The notes: generated by a model from the letters alone, not told the origin. DNA of 64,000 nt from Colletes latitarsis (GCF_051014445.1 NC_135137.1:28211501-28275500); one strand, 5' to 3'; positions 35,068 through 46,099 are shown, numbered from the stretch's first letter. Numbers and translations: made by a program.

Positions 35068-35584
35068 TACAGTCAGGGACAAAAGTATATCAATGAAATT
35101 GAATCAATATAGGATTGTAATTACATGTTCAAGCTTTATGTAACATTTATCTTTATAGTATATAAATTATTTAAATAACGTACTCTTTGATACGTTATAC
35201 TTCTGGGCCATAGCACGGTAACTTAACTTATTACGACAGCTTGAAAGAATTAAATTACGAATTTGATATGAAATTTCTGCTGTTTTTGGCATTTTTATAT
35301 TGTTCAATGCTTAATCTTACTTGTATGAAGCCTGTCATTTCTTGTCGCACAATAATATATTAACTGAGTGTTCACTTACTTCTGTCTCTCTGCAATTGGT
35401 TGACTTTTTGTTTAAACTTAATTTGGGATAACACCGATTGTCAATATTTATTTTATTCAAATAATCTGTATACTATAAGGATGAATATTAAATAAAGTGT
35501 AAACATGTTATTACAATCCTATATTGATTAAATTTCATTCATATCATTTTTTATCATCTGTCCAGTTACTTTTGCCTCTAACTA
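35068..35584 (-). mobile_element. Non-autonomous Tc1-like element with terminal inverted repeats
   Basis: The left end TACAGTCAGGGACAAAAGTA and right end GTTACTTTTGCCTCTAACTA are diverged inverted repeats typical of Tc1-like elements. The inverted similarity continues inward (ATCAATATAGGATTGTAATT against its complement near 35515). Only the first part of a transposase is present (35167-35292). It is inserted in the non-LTR relic. Confidence 0.85.
35167..35292 (-). pseudogene. N-terminal helix-turn-helix fragment of a Tc1-like transposase, 41 codons
   Basis: The start ATG (complement of 35290-35292) opens a clean 41-codon frame beginning MPKTAEIS and containing LSYRAMAQKYNVSKSTL. That is the first helix-turn-helix of the Tc1 paired-like DNA-binding domain, which in the family binds the element's inverted repeats. 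It ends in TAA at 35167. The second DNA-binding helix set and the DDE catalytic domain are missing. A protein this size could only bind DNA, for example as a repressor; there is no evidence that it is expressed. The frame is unbroken, unlike other transposase relics nearby. Confidence 0.8.
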
Positions 35585-36419
35585 TTTCCTTCGTTTAAAC
35601 ATTTTGGGAGTTTATGCGGTTCTAGGGTGATAATATTCATTTGTTGGCTTAGGTAGTTGTATGTATATCGTTGCGAATTTTTCGTACCAAAAGTTGTGGT
35701 CTATTCCTGGTGCTTTCCAATTACGAGTTTTATTTATTGTATCTGTTAGTTCTTGAGTTATGATTTTATGAAGCTTTGTTTTCGTGGCATGTATACACGT
35801 TTCTCTTTTTTTATGTTTATCTAGCTAGCTGTGTAACAATGCGATTTTTGTTTTCATATTTTTTTCCAATAGTTTGTTTTCGCACGTCTAAATTTTGGTG
35901 GAATTTTCTCGTGTTTTTATCGAATTGTATGCTTTGCATTTTATCGTTCGTTCGATAAAATATCTGGTCTAGACTTTCCTTCGATGTTTCTTTATTGTTC
36001 CATTTGCGTTTTTATATGTTTGGAACAGTTGTCATTTATATAATGTGCGATTCTCCCGATGAGCTTATTTATTTTATTTATTTTACTTTGTAATCTGCTC
36101 TGCCATTTGGGTGTTATTTTGTGCCTTGATCCGATATTTTTCTTATTTGTTCTGAGTTATAACGGTCGTGGCGGTAGCACGGATCAGTAAGTGTATATTT
36201 TCAAACGTGTTCTTTTGCAAATTTTTCAATTATACTATTAACTGTTTTTACATTAGTTTTCTCAGCGATGGTTCATTTGTTCGATATATTTCTTTCCACT
36301 TCAGCACGTTAATTTGTAAAACGTTATTTATGTCTTGTTATTTTCTAGCGATCGAGGTTTACAAGACTTCTGATTACAGATGTTATCGACTGTTTTTGTT
36401 GCTATAAAGACCACTTAGA

Positions 36420-36930
36420 AAATCGTCCAAATCCTGCGGTTCGATCTCCAATAATCATCTGCGCGCTGCTTTACACACATCCTCTGTCAGAACGCCAATT
36501 ATGCGTTACCAGCACAGGATATCGATACCAAATATTCGTTATCACACAGTCCATAGAGTATCTAGCGTGCGTAGGCCGTGGAGCAAGCATATTCTCGTTT
36601 CTGCATCCGTTTCAAAGCTTGGAGTACGATTGCGCGTAGCCATAGATCGGTCAGGCTGGAGACTCTTCCATCGATAACGCCAATCCGGCCGAGTGGATGT
36701 TTTATTCAAGGGAAATTGATCTTCCGCGGCCTGCATCGCGCTTGCACATCCACCAGTCTACGCTTTACACACGCATCCACACACACAGTGGCGATCAACT
36801 GGCGTCGATTCTTGCGTGTTTCGTGCAATCTGCCGTCAAAGACGCCTCGAGCAATTAACTTGAAAGAGTGTTACATGCTAGTCTTGCAGGAATACGTGGA
36901 CAACAGGTAGATCATTCGTTCGTTTCTGCC
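36420..36930. other. GC-rich island
   Basis: It carries a 110-codon plus frame (36578-36910) and a 64-codon minus frame (36542-36736), neither recognisable. Candidate noncoding regulatory DNA. GGTTCGATCTCC near 36440 resembles a tRNA T-arm but lacks any cloverleaf partner. Confidence 0.35.
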
Positions 36931-36964
36931 TGACGATAGAATCTAGTTTTGTGGAAATATGCGA

Positions 36965-37200
36965 ATAATACGAGGTTTGTTTGAAAAGTTCGCGATCTCA
37001 CTTACTGACAGTGATAGTGTTTCAGTTTTGTTTACGTACCTCGAAATGTCATTTGTAGACTTCGAATGTTTATGCATTTGTGGGGAATTTTAATTCTCAG
37101 AAATGTACAGAATGCACTTAATATGCAAAAAAAAAGAAATATTTAAAGTAGTATATGAATTATTATATTTAGGAGTTGAGACAACCCTCTACAAGGATCC
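36965..37200 (+). mobile_element. Mariner-like 5' terminus and adjoining repeat
   Basis: ACGAGGTTTGTTTGAAAAGT at 36971 has the look of a mariner inverted repeat. The following text (GAATTTTAATTCTCAGAAAT, ATGCACTTAATATGCAAA, GGAGTTGAGACAACCCTCTA) is the reverse complement of 55205-55320. With the 38.9-kb transposase relic on the same strand, it may be the left part of one mariner split by the 37245-38703 insertion; that link is inference. Confidence 0.5.
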
Positions 37201-37244
37201 CATTTCATTAAATTTATAAGTTTAGTATTGCTAAGTTGCGCAGT

Positions 37245-38703
37245 TTAACACTGAACCTACCGGCACTTCATGTATAATGTATATCTGAAATTTGTGTTTT
37301 GATGTTTATTTGTAAGATATCCTTCTCATTTATGTTAAAAAAATTTTTAATTTTCATCGGATAGAAGATAAAACGCCCTTGAAAACGAATTTCGTTCCAA
37401 GTCAATACCGTGGTTAGTTCTAGAGAAAACACTTATTTAAGAAAAAGTACTGGCTAGTAATTACGCAAACATCTTGTATTTAAATTTAATTTAATTTTCA
37501 ATTAAAGAAACAATTTATAATCTAGTTTTATCGTACACTAGTCGTACGATCAGTAGGAATTGCTGAAACTTGTTTGGATATGTAGCATCAAAGTAAATTT
37601 CAAAATAAACATAGAGGACAGTAAAAATTATAGTAGCTAGTATTGCCATTAGGTAGAGGATGAAATGCCCTTTAAAATGAGCGTTTGTGAGAGTCCATAG
37701 CTTTATTAGTTCCCGAGATATAGCGATTTTAATTTCAAGTCGATGCGTTGGCTAGTTACGGAGATAGAAACGTTCGAAGCGTTTGTTTACGTTTCATTGA
37801 TTTCAACGAACACGCGCGCGTGAAAATAGTAAACAGTGCGTAGTAAATTCTTGGAAATACTACTACTTCCTAGTCACGTGACTGTCTCGACTCACGCGCG
37901 ACAAAGAGGTCCAGCGCGACGCGTCAGACGGAGACAGAGATAGTCAAATTAAGAAAAATACCCCTTTACATAAATTACGATATCTCGAAAACGAAAAGTC
38001 GGATCGCCAAAAACCAAAAACCATTTCAAAGAGGAAGCTTTGTCGCTGCCAACGGTGACTCAATTATGAAGAAAATATTAGTAGTTTCGAAACTGCACGT
38101 AATTAAAGTTTTAGTATTTTTAATGCGCGTTAATAGCCTTTTCTAAGGCGGAGAGCGGAATTTAAAAAATTACCTTTTACATAAATTACGATATCTCGAA
38201 AACGGAAAGTCGGATCGACAAAAACCAAAAACCATTTTAAAGGAGAAGCTTTGCCGCTGCCAACAGTGGCTCAATTATTTAAAAAACACTAGTAGTTTCG
38301 GAACTGCACGCGTCTAAAGTTTAACTATTTTTAATATGCGTTGTTGGACTGTTCTAGGACAGTGGAAACTAAAAATTCTCTCCTTTCGTCTTTACTATAC
38401 ATATAGTTCCTATTTACATCGGAAATTAACCAGAATTTGGTACCAAATTTTGTCCAGTTTTTTTACAAAAAACCATAAATCATTCAACCGGTCAGATGAC
38501 CGGTCGTCGTAGGCAAGACAGACTACATATTTTTCTCAGAAAACAAACAATAAGAATAGAAGTAAATATTGTAAAATTCATTGTACGTATGCTATAAGAA
38601 AAGGCGTGAAGTTAAATGGCGCTAAAATAATATTCTATGTTGAAAATTCTCAACGAAATTTTAAAAACGGTCATTTGACCGGCCGCGGTAGGTTTAGTGT
38701 TAA
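37245..38703 (+). mobile_element. 1.46-kb TTAA element (CTAAACCTACCG family)
   Basis: The left end TTAACACTGAACCTACCGGC and right end GGTAGGTTTAGTGTTAA form a terminal inverted repeat with TTAA on both sides. Inside are two direct repeats of about 120 bp, 211 bp apart (from 37968 and 38179), sharing ATAAATTACGATATCTCGAA and CAAAAACCAAAAACCAT. A second repeat pair is at about 37360 and 37660. The palindrome CCGGTCAGATGACCGG is at 38488-38503. No transposase frame was recognised. The piggyBac-type boundary is seen; ancestry is inferred. Confidence 0.8.
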
Positions 38704-38942
38704 AAGCTACGAAATTCAATACCAGATGATATTTATACACAGCGATATCGCTGAGCCTCGGAAAAATAGAAATGTTCAATTTACGAATCACGTGTTCATT
38801 TTAAGAATCATTGCTGTATCTCGCTTTCAACCGCAAATCAAGTATAGTGGTTCAATTTTTCGATAAGAAAAGCTTAACACTGATAGAAATTTGTAATAAA
38901 ATGAAAAATACGTTTACTAATAATATACCATTGTAAACTATC

Positions 38943-39345
38943 GTAAAAGAATGAACAGCTGAATTTAAACGCGATCGTATCAGCTTGATCGATGACCCAA
39001 GTGTTTGTCTAAGAACGAAGTGCACATTAGTATTTTAGAAAATCTCAGAATGAAGGTGTTCGAAGGTGTTCGAAGAATCCTGATTAAAAAATTGCAAACT
39101 CAAGAGTCTTCAGCTCATTTTAAGAAAAACCTCATTGATTTCATCCACCAATTTATTGCTACAGATGAGAGTTGGGTTCGACATTACATTCTAAAGTCAA
39201 AAGAACAGTCAGAACAATCAAAACATAGTAACTCTCATCATTTTTGAGATGCTAAAGGATAACACTGATTGTCTACCTTTTTAAAGGTAATTACCAAAAT
39301 GTATTATTCTAATCTTTTATGCATCTGATGTTCATGTAGCTGATT
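38943..39345 (+). pseudogene. Mariner-like transposase relic 2
   Basis: Near 38950-39000 the text TAEFKRDRISLIDDPS matches the mariner AEFKRGRxSxxDDPRSGRP segment. From 39090 an open frame reads LIDFIHQFIATDESWVRHYI and then KSKEQSEQSK, the region of the first catalytic Asp (codon 39164-39166, retained). From 39248, DAKG, LSTFLK and YYSNLL match the WDAKGxxLxDYLxKGxTxxxxYYxNLL segment, with two stops. The second and third acidic residues are absent. Shifts, stops and missing parts show it is dead. Normal length is about 345 residues; perhaps a third remains. Confidence 0.88.
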
Positions 39346-40260
39346 TATTTAGTAGATAGAAAAACGTATTTACAAACATAATTAATTTTATACAATAAAA
39401 AGTAAAAAGTTAACGAAAGTTGATCAGAGTTTGCTTTAGTTTTTACAGTTCAATTTAATGGCTTCTTGCAAATCGTTTTTCGCAAAGTGTAAAGGTAAAT
39501 TATAAAATATACATTGTCAGTGGCTAAAAATTTACTAATATATTAATCTATATACACATGTTCAACTGCAAGATTATTTTCTAATATTATTCTTCCGTAA
39601 TCTGACTTGTTTTAACTCTTTATAGTACAGTGGCCAACTTGAGTAACTACAAACATATGGCAATACTTTGTTTCAACAATTTTCCTCTTATACTTATACT
39701 ACCTTGTAAGAATACCTAATTTTTATGGTAATTATTGTTACTATTCAATATTTTAAAAATATATTTTAAACCAATGCAAGTACCTTTTGTACTTAGAGTA
39801 TAGATGTATGTGTTCATGCGATAGGTCTTGAATTATGTACTCAAATTCTTGTATCGTCGAGTTAAGCAGTATCAGACGGTACTTACTAGTTAGGATATAG
39901 GTCTAGACGATAATCGTCTGATCTTATCTTTGCTTCCTTAGGGTACTTATTAAACTCGTTATACTATACATAACGGTTCATTGTATGCTCTATGTAGAAC
40001 GTTTGCCTGAAGAGGTCCAAAATCGATAATCAAACCAACTACATGCAGTTATGAATATATATACTTGAAAAGCTATTTCAAACTTCAAGTAATTGATTAA
40101 TAAAAGTTCTATAAAAATTCTGTTTGATATCACCTCGTAAAACTATAGTTACAGTACATGTACATGTATACAGAATTTAATTATGCACCATAATTACTTT
40201 TCAAAGTAACAGACTGGAAAGATTAGAGAATTTATAATATAATATTTCTGACAGTTTCGA
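39346..40260. other. AT-rich DNA, nothing recognised
   Basis: About 0.9 kb with no gene or transposon terminus that I can name. Confidence 0.4.
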
Positions 40261-40261
40261 T

Positions 40262-40600
40262 TCTGTTCGATAAAGATTCAAGTATGTTTGAAAGTACTGT
40301 TTTTTTAAATCAAAGTACTGTGCATACGCAAGAAGTTGGCTAGTGGGATGGTACTTCCCTTTCGTCGTATGACGCATCATCATTTCGACCAATGGGATTG
40401 TGGACTCGCCAAACTCTAGACTAGAGTGGGGAACCAATCAGACCCGTATTCCTTTCGCTAGCCAATTCCTTGTGGACGCACAGGACTTACAAAGGTTTCA
40501 AATATACTTACGTTCGAACTCATATAGATTCGAGTATATTTGAAAGTACTGTTTTTCTTTGACAAAGTAATTACAGAGGTTCCAGTATACTTGCAATATA
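40262..40600. repeat. Inverted and direct repeat cluster
   Basis: GATTCAAGTATGTTTGAAAG (40274) is answered in inverted orientation by TTTCAAATATACTTACGTTC (40497), and repeated directly as GATTCGAGTATATTTGAAAG (40527). The enclosed 220 bp is GC-richer. It looks like a miniature element with an extra half end; no defined target duplication. Confidence 0.5.
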
Positions 40601-41270
40601 CTTGATCTCATCAACCTTTAGATTTACACAATTATAATTCAATTCTTTGACTAAACTATTTACATAATTTTGTACTAGTATTGAATATGGTTTCTAAAAA
40701 CTTTTGTATGAATGTTGGAAATTCACAGCAACTCGTAAGACACAATTTCGAATGTTATTTTTCCTGATGTTCCACTTTTTAAAAAACACACCTTTTATAG
40801 GCGAGGAATCAAAGAATAGAATAGAGATCAGGTAGAATTAATGTTTCTAACAATTTACAAATTAACATCTCGACTGAACTGTAATTCATAGAGTACCGTA
40901 AGTTTCTATTTCTTTTTAAGCTCTCAAGACAATTCCACTTTTTAAAAACACGAGAGGGGAGTTCGATAAATAAAATGATGTTTTATAGGGCACAATGTTG
41001 CAAACAACCTAACCCATCATTGATGGGTTTTTAACTAATAATTGTTTAATATGTAATTATTTGAAAATTTATATAATCCTCCGTTAGTTCATTATTTTTT
41101 AAATGCTTCGAAGTAAAGTTGATTTTCATTTATCAATTTGGTAACAATCCAACATTAAGTAAAATAATTCAGTTGATATTGAGAGCCCATTTAAGGGTGA
41201 AGAAATCGAAAGTAAGTAAACAGATTCAAAGCAAAGTCGCTGAAGTAAATATTTTTCACTTTTTTTACCT
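40601..41270. other. AT-rich DNA, nothing recognised
   Basis: A small inverted repeat, AACCCATCATTGATGGGTT, lies at 41010-41030. Nothing else was seen. Confidence 0.4.
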
Positions 41271-41279
41271 ACTTTACCT

Positions 41280-41800
41280 ATCACACGAGAATCCCTCTTC
41301 AAGTTCTGACTGTCGTCGATTTCGCAAGGACGCATAGAACAAAATTTTTCCTCGAACGGTTGATCGTCACTGTGGACGCAATCATGCGCACACGCGAGTG
41401 TTCGGTCACCGGAGCATTTTATTTTCACCGGTTATATCACAGGTGTTATCTTACGTTGTCCGCGTATAGGCGCACCGAGAAGCGGAGGAGGAAGGTATCG
41501 GATGTTGCACGGCATAAGGGCAACGTTAGACAGGACCGAATTACACGGGAAACGTTGCTCCTTTTGCCTCGGTGATCCTCAAGCTGCTCCTTTTTCTGCC
41601 TGTTGTTCCATCGAGGACGCTGTTTAGATGATTCCGGGTTCGTACGAGCGCCGTATGTTCGCGAACGGGATATTTTCGCCGCGATTAAATTGCACGCGCG
41701 ATGTCCTTTACGCCACGATAAAAAGAATTTATTCGATGTATTATTAATCGAGCCCAGAAAAACCAAGGTTGTCGAGCTTGGAAATCAGAAATTCTGAAAC
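41280..41800. other. GC-rich island
   Basis: Frames on both strands (41126-41428 and 41446-41766 minus; 41360-41575 and 41603-41797 plus), none recognisable. Candidate noncoding regulatory DNA. Just to the right, 41814-41830 is the palindrome TGAGTCAATTTGACTCA. Confidence 0.35.
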
Positions 41801-41850
41801 TAGATTTACGAACTGAGTCAATTTGACTCATTAAAAATTTGATTACTATA

Positions 41851-42130
41851 CAGGGCGTTCGGCCACACCTGGGAAAAATTTTAATGGAGGATTCTAGAGG
41901 CCAAAATAAGACGAAAATCAAGAATACCAATTTGTTGGTGGAGGCTTCGTTAAAAAGTTATTAACAATTAAATTCAAAAATTTCAATTCGTTCTGGAAAA
42001 ATTATTTTCGGTTGCAGGGGCCAATTACAATCATTTTTGGTAAATATACATACCTCCGAAATCCTATCCACTTTCGAGAAGAAAAATCGGGTAGATGCCC
42101 AAATTTTTCCGTGAAATTAAAAAGTTTGTA
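41851..42130 (-). mobile_element. TATA element, copy 6, truncated
   Basis: The end CAGGGCGTTCGGCCACACC follows TATA. The inverted repeat and one subterminal module (GGCCAATTACAATCATTTTT) are present in the same order as the left end of copy 4. It breaks off at about 42130. Confidence 0.85.
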
Positions 42131-42423
42131 ACGAAAATGAATCATTTCATTAAATTACATGTCACTTCCGTTTGAGAAAAACGTCAACAATGCAATTTTG
42201 TAAATTTTCATACGCGACTTACGCCCTTTTGTCTCCTGGCCATGGATTTATAACCTTGAACCAAGTCATAGTGCTAAACGTCCATTTTATTTGCACTGTG
42301 AGTGGCAGACATTATTAACTAATAATACCCGTCATTCAGATATGATGACATCGCCCACCAAGAAACATTAGTGTCATTTATATAAGAATGGCGCGATGCT
42401 CAATGTGCTAATATCTAGACATA

Positions 42424-42460
42424 CAGTCGGTCATAAAAGTATTTGGACACCAATTCGGTT
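42424..42460 (+). mobile_element. Solo Tc1-like terminus
   Basis: TACAGTCGGTCATAAAAGTA followed by TTTGGACACC is a characteristic Tc1-like inverted repeat. I did not find the opposite end or transposase text downstream; the neighbouring DNA to 42840 is AT-rich and uncharacterised. Confidence 0.65.
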
Positions 42461-42842
42461 TTCTTGCTTATGTTCGGTGGTTGGAGCGAATATACAAAGT
42501 CTGCAAGTATAATAAGTAAAGATCAAAACTGTTTAGACTCACGAACAAGTATTAATTTATTTCTACGTTTCGAGTTGTTACCTACAAAAAATAGCTATCA
42601 ATTATCAAACACAAATTAATTGTTTTGCGTGCTTGTTCAAATTGCTCAACGCGACACATACATAAGAGCAAAGTTTAGCTTTCTATGGGGGGTGCAGTTA
42701 ATAACAAAATTCTCTGTCAATTTAAAAACAAAATTAAAGTTGTTAACGCCTAGGAACACTGTAGACTATTTGTTTACAGTTGTAAGAAAAATGTAGTACA
42801 ATTAGTTTACTGAGCAGGTTCCATACTATATATTTTTTCTCA

Positions 42843-43884
42843 ACATTTAGTATTAATAAATATTAAGTAATAAATAAAACATTTTAAAGTTTGCAAAGAT
42901 TCCTAAATGAAAGACATAGTGGCGACTTTGGGAGATTAAATTGAAAAATGTATACAATATCAGTTTCAAAGCATCGAAAGGGTGAAATTGATATTATTGA
43001 ATACGATATACATAATAATTAGTATTGACAAATATTATGTAATAAATAAAACATTTTAAAGTTTGCAAAGATTCCTGAATGAAAGACATAATGGTGACTT
43101 CGGGCCATTAAATTGAAAAATGTATCCAATATCAGATTTAAAGCATCAGAAGGGTGAAATTGATATTATTGAATACGATATACTTAACAATTAGTATTAA
43201 CAAATACTGAGTAATAAATAAAACATTTTAAAGTTTACAAAGACTCCTGGATGGAAGACATAATGGCGACGTCAGGACATTAAATTGAAAAATGTATCCA
43301 ATATCAGATTTAAAGCATCAGAAGAGTGAAATTGATATTATTGAATACGATATACATAATAATTAGTATTGACAAATATTATGTAATAAATAAAACATTT
43401 TAAAGTTTGCAAAGATTCCTGAATGAAAGACATAATGGTGACTTCGGGCCATTAAATTGAAAAATGTATCCAATATCAGATTTAAAGCATCAGAAGGGTG
43501 AAATTGATATTATTGAATACGATATACTTAACAATTAGTATTAACAGATACTAAGTAATAAATAAAACATTTTAAAGTTTACAAAGACTCCTGGATGGAA
43601 GACATAATGGCGACTTCAGGACATTAAATTGAAAAATGTATCCAATATCAGATTTAAAGCATCAGAAGGGTGAAATTGATATTATTGAATACGATATACT
43701 TAATAATTAGTATTGACAAATATTATGTAATAAATAAAACATTTTAAAGTTTGCAAAGATTCCTGGATGGAATATATAATGGCTACTTCAGGACATTAAA
43801 TTGAAAAAGGTATCCAATAACAGTTTTGATGCATCGAAAGGGTGAATTTGATATTATTGAATACGATATACTTAACAATTTAAT
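42843..43884 (+). repeat. Satellite-like array, 172-bp monomer, six copies with dimeric order
   Basis: The marker AAACATTTTAAAGTTT starts at 42877, 43049, 43221, 43393, 43565 and 43737, exactly 172 bp each time. Monomers 2 and 4 are almost identical (GATTCCTGAATGAAAGACAT, GGTGACTTCGGGCCATTA). Monomers 3 and 5 are almost identical to each other but different from 2 and 4 (GACTCCTGGATGGAAGACAT, TCAGGACATTA). The repeating unit of the centre is therefore a 344-bp dimer. The edge monomers 1 and 6 are more diverged. Noncoding. Confidence 0.96.
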
Positions 43885-43894
43885 ATTTTCCAAT

Positions 43895-44570
43895 ACAAGT
43901 ACATACGTGGAATGGCCAAAGATCTGTTTATGGATACCTTTAGGGTTCGCGGACGGTTAAGAACCACTGTTGTCGAGTCCTCTGCCGTAAAACCTATTCA
44001 TTATCGTCGATAATATTGCATTACAAAGAAGGCCTGTCTTGAAGAGGTTAACATTGCATTATCCCGTGCATTGTCCCGCAATAACGATACAATGCAAACT
44101 ATTATTATATGGCAAGTTCGAAGAACCATATTGTGCCGCGTCACCAGTCAACAAGGTGTTAATTAGGAACATTACCGGCCACTTTCCATTCACAAATTAC
44201 GCTCTGCCACGAAAACGTTTATTAGCGATAATCAAAGCTCACCGTGCTCGCGGAGCACTTAGAGTCGCGCGCATCGCCAATTTAGAGTCACGAGATACCG
44301 TTAAAAACAATGTTACGGCGTTACTAGCGATAAAGCACAGCGTATCGCGCGTACATATTCCTAACGTATCTCGCGCGAGGGGCGCGTAAGTTTATAATAG
44401 ATATTAAGCAGAACAGTTACGCGCAGGGGATAGCAGGTATAGCAGCAGAAAGTGTTGTTCCTCCTCTCTTACGACGACCGTGATTCTCCTTTTCTTTTAC
44501 GCGTTTCGAAAGCGTAGTAGTGTACTTCAGTAGCGTATCCATAGACATTTATTGTAGCTGGAAAGGGTGC
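43895..44570. other. GC-rich island
   Basis: It contains a 116-codon plus frame (44039-44389) without recognisable domain. Candidate noncoding regulatory DNA or exon. Confidence 0.35.
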
Positions 44571-44574
44571 AACC

Positions 44575-44889
44575 GCACATTAAGGGGCCATTCCACTTCG
44601 TAGGCAAGAAAAAAAGATGTTTGTGATTTTTTTTGCGGGCTATTAAAGAGCGACTAATTCCGAGTTTCATGGATATGTTTATTATATATTTAACTATATT
44701 TACGAATTTTTGCAACGCATAATATTTATTGATTACGCAGTTTTTGTTGATCAACGAACAACAGTTTTTACGTACACAAAACAAGTAATTTTGCGATATT
44801 TCAACAAGTACGTTAAAATATTTTAAATTAAATATGGAAAATGGTATGATTTTTAACATGAAGATTAAACGGGTCATTTTGTATAAGTT
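44575..44889. other. AT-rich DNA with a possible TTAA element end
   Basis: TTAAGGGGCCATTCCACTTC at 44580 looks like the end of a TTAA-type element, but no matching right end was found. The 128-codon minus frame over 44527-44913 is not recognisable. Confidence 0.3.
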
Positions 44890-45560
44890 TGTCAGGGTAA
44901 GTGTAAATTGCACAAGAATCTGTTAAAACGAAGTATGAAAAATGTTTGGAAAACAGGGTCGAGAGATAGACGTTCGTAAGTCAGGGGTGTAAATAGCTCC
45001 CTTGCACCCTTCCCGAGCGCCGTCACTGGGGCATTCGATGGTACTCGTGTAACGGGTAGTGTACCGAGTAACGTATAGCGCAGTACGTTTGTGCGTGGTG
45101 TAATTTTCGGAACGATTAAAGCTTCCTTCTCTTGGCCAGCGCCACGATCCTTAAACAGCGTACGTACCACTCTGGAGCCACGGTTCTAAATAAGGCGGCG
45201 AAAAAGCGCGAGCGTGAGATAGCATTAACGATCGGGGCACCGCGAGTGCGACGATAAATTTTCAACCGCGACTCGAAAAAATTCAGAAACGCTATCTGAA
45301 CGACGATAGGAGAAGAGAGGACGCTACCGTGGCAGGGGCAGATAAGATTCGAGGAAGCTCGAGTAGCTGAAAGCGGTTGATATTTCGGTAGCTGTTATTG
45401 CTGCGGAAGAAGATGATGTTGGCGCGAGCCGTATCTGCGGCGCGATGAAATTGTTCCGGGTATAAAGGGCCTTTCTTACAAAAATTCAAAGGGTTAGGAA
45501 AGACGCGCGATGATAAAAGCGTTAAACGTGTAGACATATTACCTACTACTTCCGTTTAAT
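44890..45560. other. GC-rich island
   Basis: CpG-rich block; frames 44892-45170 and 45292-45537 (minus) are unrecognised. Candidate regulatory DNA. Confidence 0.35.
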
Positions 45561-45817
45561 CACAGACGGCCAACCCTGAGTCATTTTTTACCCATCTGCA
45601 ACGTGATGTTGACACGCTAGTATTTAAAGACTGTTATACTTTTTAGGATATTATACTTTGCTAGTTATTTATCGTGTCATATTTGGAAAATTCATTCCAT
45701 AACAGCTCGTCATTATTTAAGTAATGAATAAATAACTTTGTGTTTTTTCTATTTTTCGAGTAATCTGTTTTAGTGCTTTTCTTAACTTCTATTTCGTTAA
45801 ATTCGTTATTCATGTAT

Positions 45818-45915
45818 AGACTGCGGATCTTTATGCAAATTTATATTTTTATTAATAGAATTAATGAGATGGGAGCTTTGTAGAGGGTTGTCTCGACCCC
45901 TAAATATGATAATTC
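45818..45915 (+). repeat. Interspersed repeat, relative of the 54.4-kb array unit
   Basis: AGACTGCGGATCTTTATGCA, AATAGAATTAATGAGATGGG and AGCTTTGTAGAGGGTTGTC match the units at 54550-55230, including the final CGACCCCTAAATATGATAAT. Confidence 0.8.
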
Positions 45916-46074
45916 GCGATTAATTGCGCGTAATTGGCTGTGACAATATGGGGACCATAATAAACACCATTCACAATTTCACCATTCGAATTTTCTTTTT
46001 GTTAACTTCCATCTTTTACATCCTATAACTCACAACTGAATCGACCAACCAGAGAACTGTAAAAGAATTTTTTT

Positions 46075-46098
46075 AACCCCTCAACAAAGGGGTTAAAG
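46075..46098. repeat. Short palindrome TTAACCCCT...AGGGGTTAA
   Basis: TTAACCCCTCAACAAAGGGG followed by TTAA: two TTAA-type ends only a few bases apart. It could be the remnant of a nearly completely deleted miniature element. Confidence 0.7.
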
Positions 46099-46099
46099 T

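Larger units (their letters stand above)
34985..36175 (-). pseudogene. Non-LTR retrotransposon relic (start of reverse transcriptase)
   Basis: Read on the minus strand, 35775-35640 gives ELTDTINKTRNWKAPGID and then HNFWYEKFATIYIQL. This is the linker leading into reverse transcriptase in non-LTR elements (NWKAPG[I/P]D followed by a W-rich stretch, as in R4/Dong/NeSL-like elements). Further upstream (36000-35870) fragments such as YNSIKTREN fit the preceding region of the same protein. Downstream, 35069-34985 resumes with YIQLPKPTNQ and MFKRGKYIMLI. Stops and shifts are frequent, so it is dead. The polymerase core with its YxDD motif was not found. It is split by a Tc1-like insertion (35068-35584), with about 70 bp of this relic present on both sides. 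The subfamily is uncertain. Confidence 0.72.

Noticed and set aside
36430..36460. tRNA-like GGTTCGATCTCC
   Set aside because: No acceptor, D or anticodon arm can be drawn around it.
39005..39247. Small intact gene of 80 codons
   Set aside because: The frame is a piece of a decayed mariner transposase, with matching text out of frame on both sides.
42843..43884. CRISPR array
   Set aside because: The 172-bp units repeat in full without unique spacers, and the surroundings are eukaryotic.
44527..44913. 128-codon minus-strand frame
   Set aside because: It crosses a probable TTAA-element end and AT-rich DNA, with no recognisable domain.
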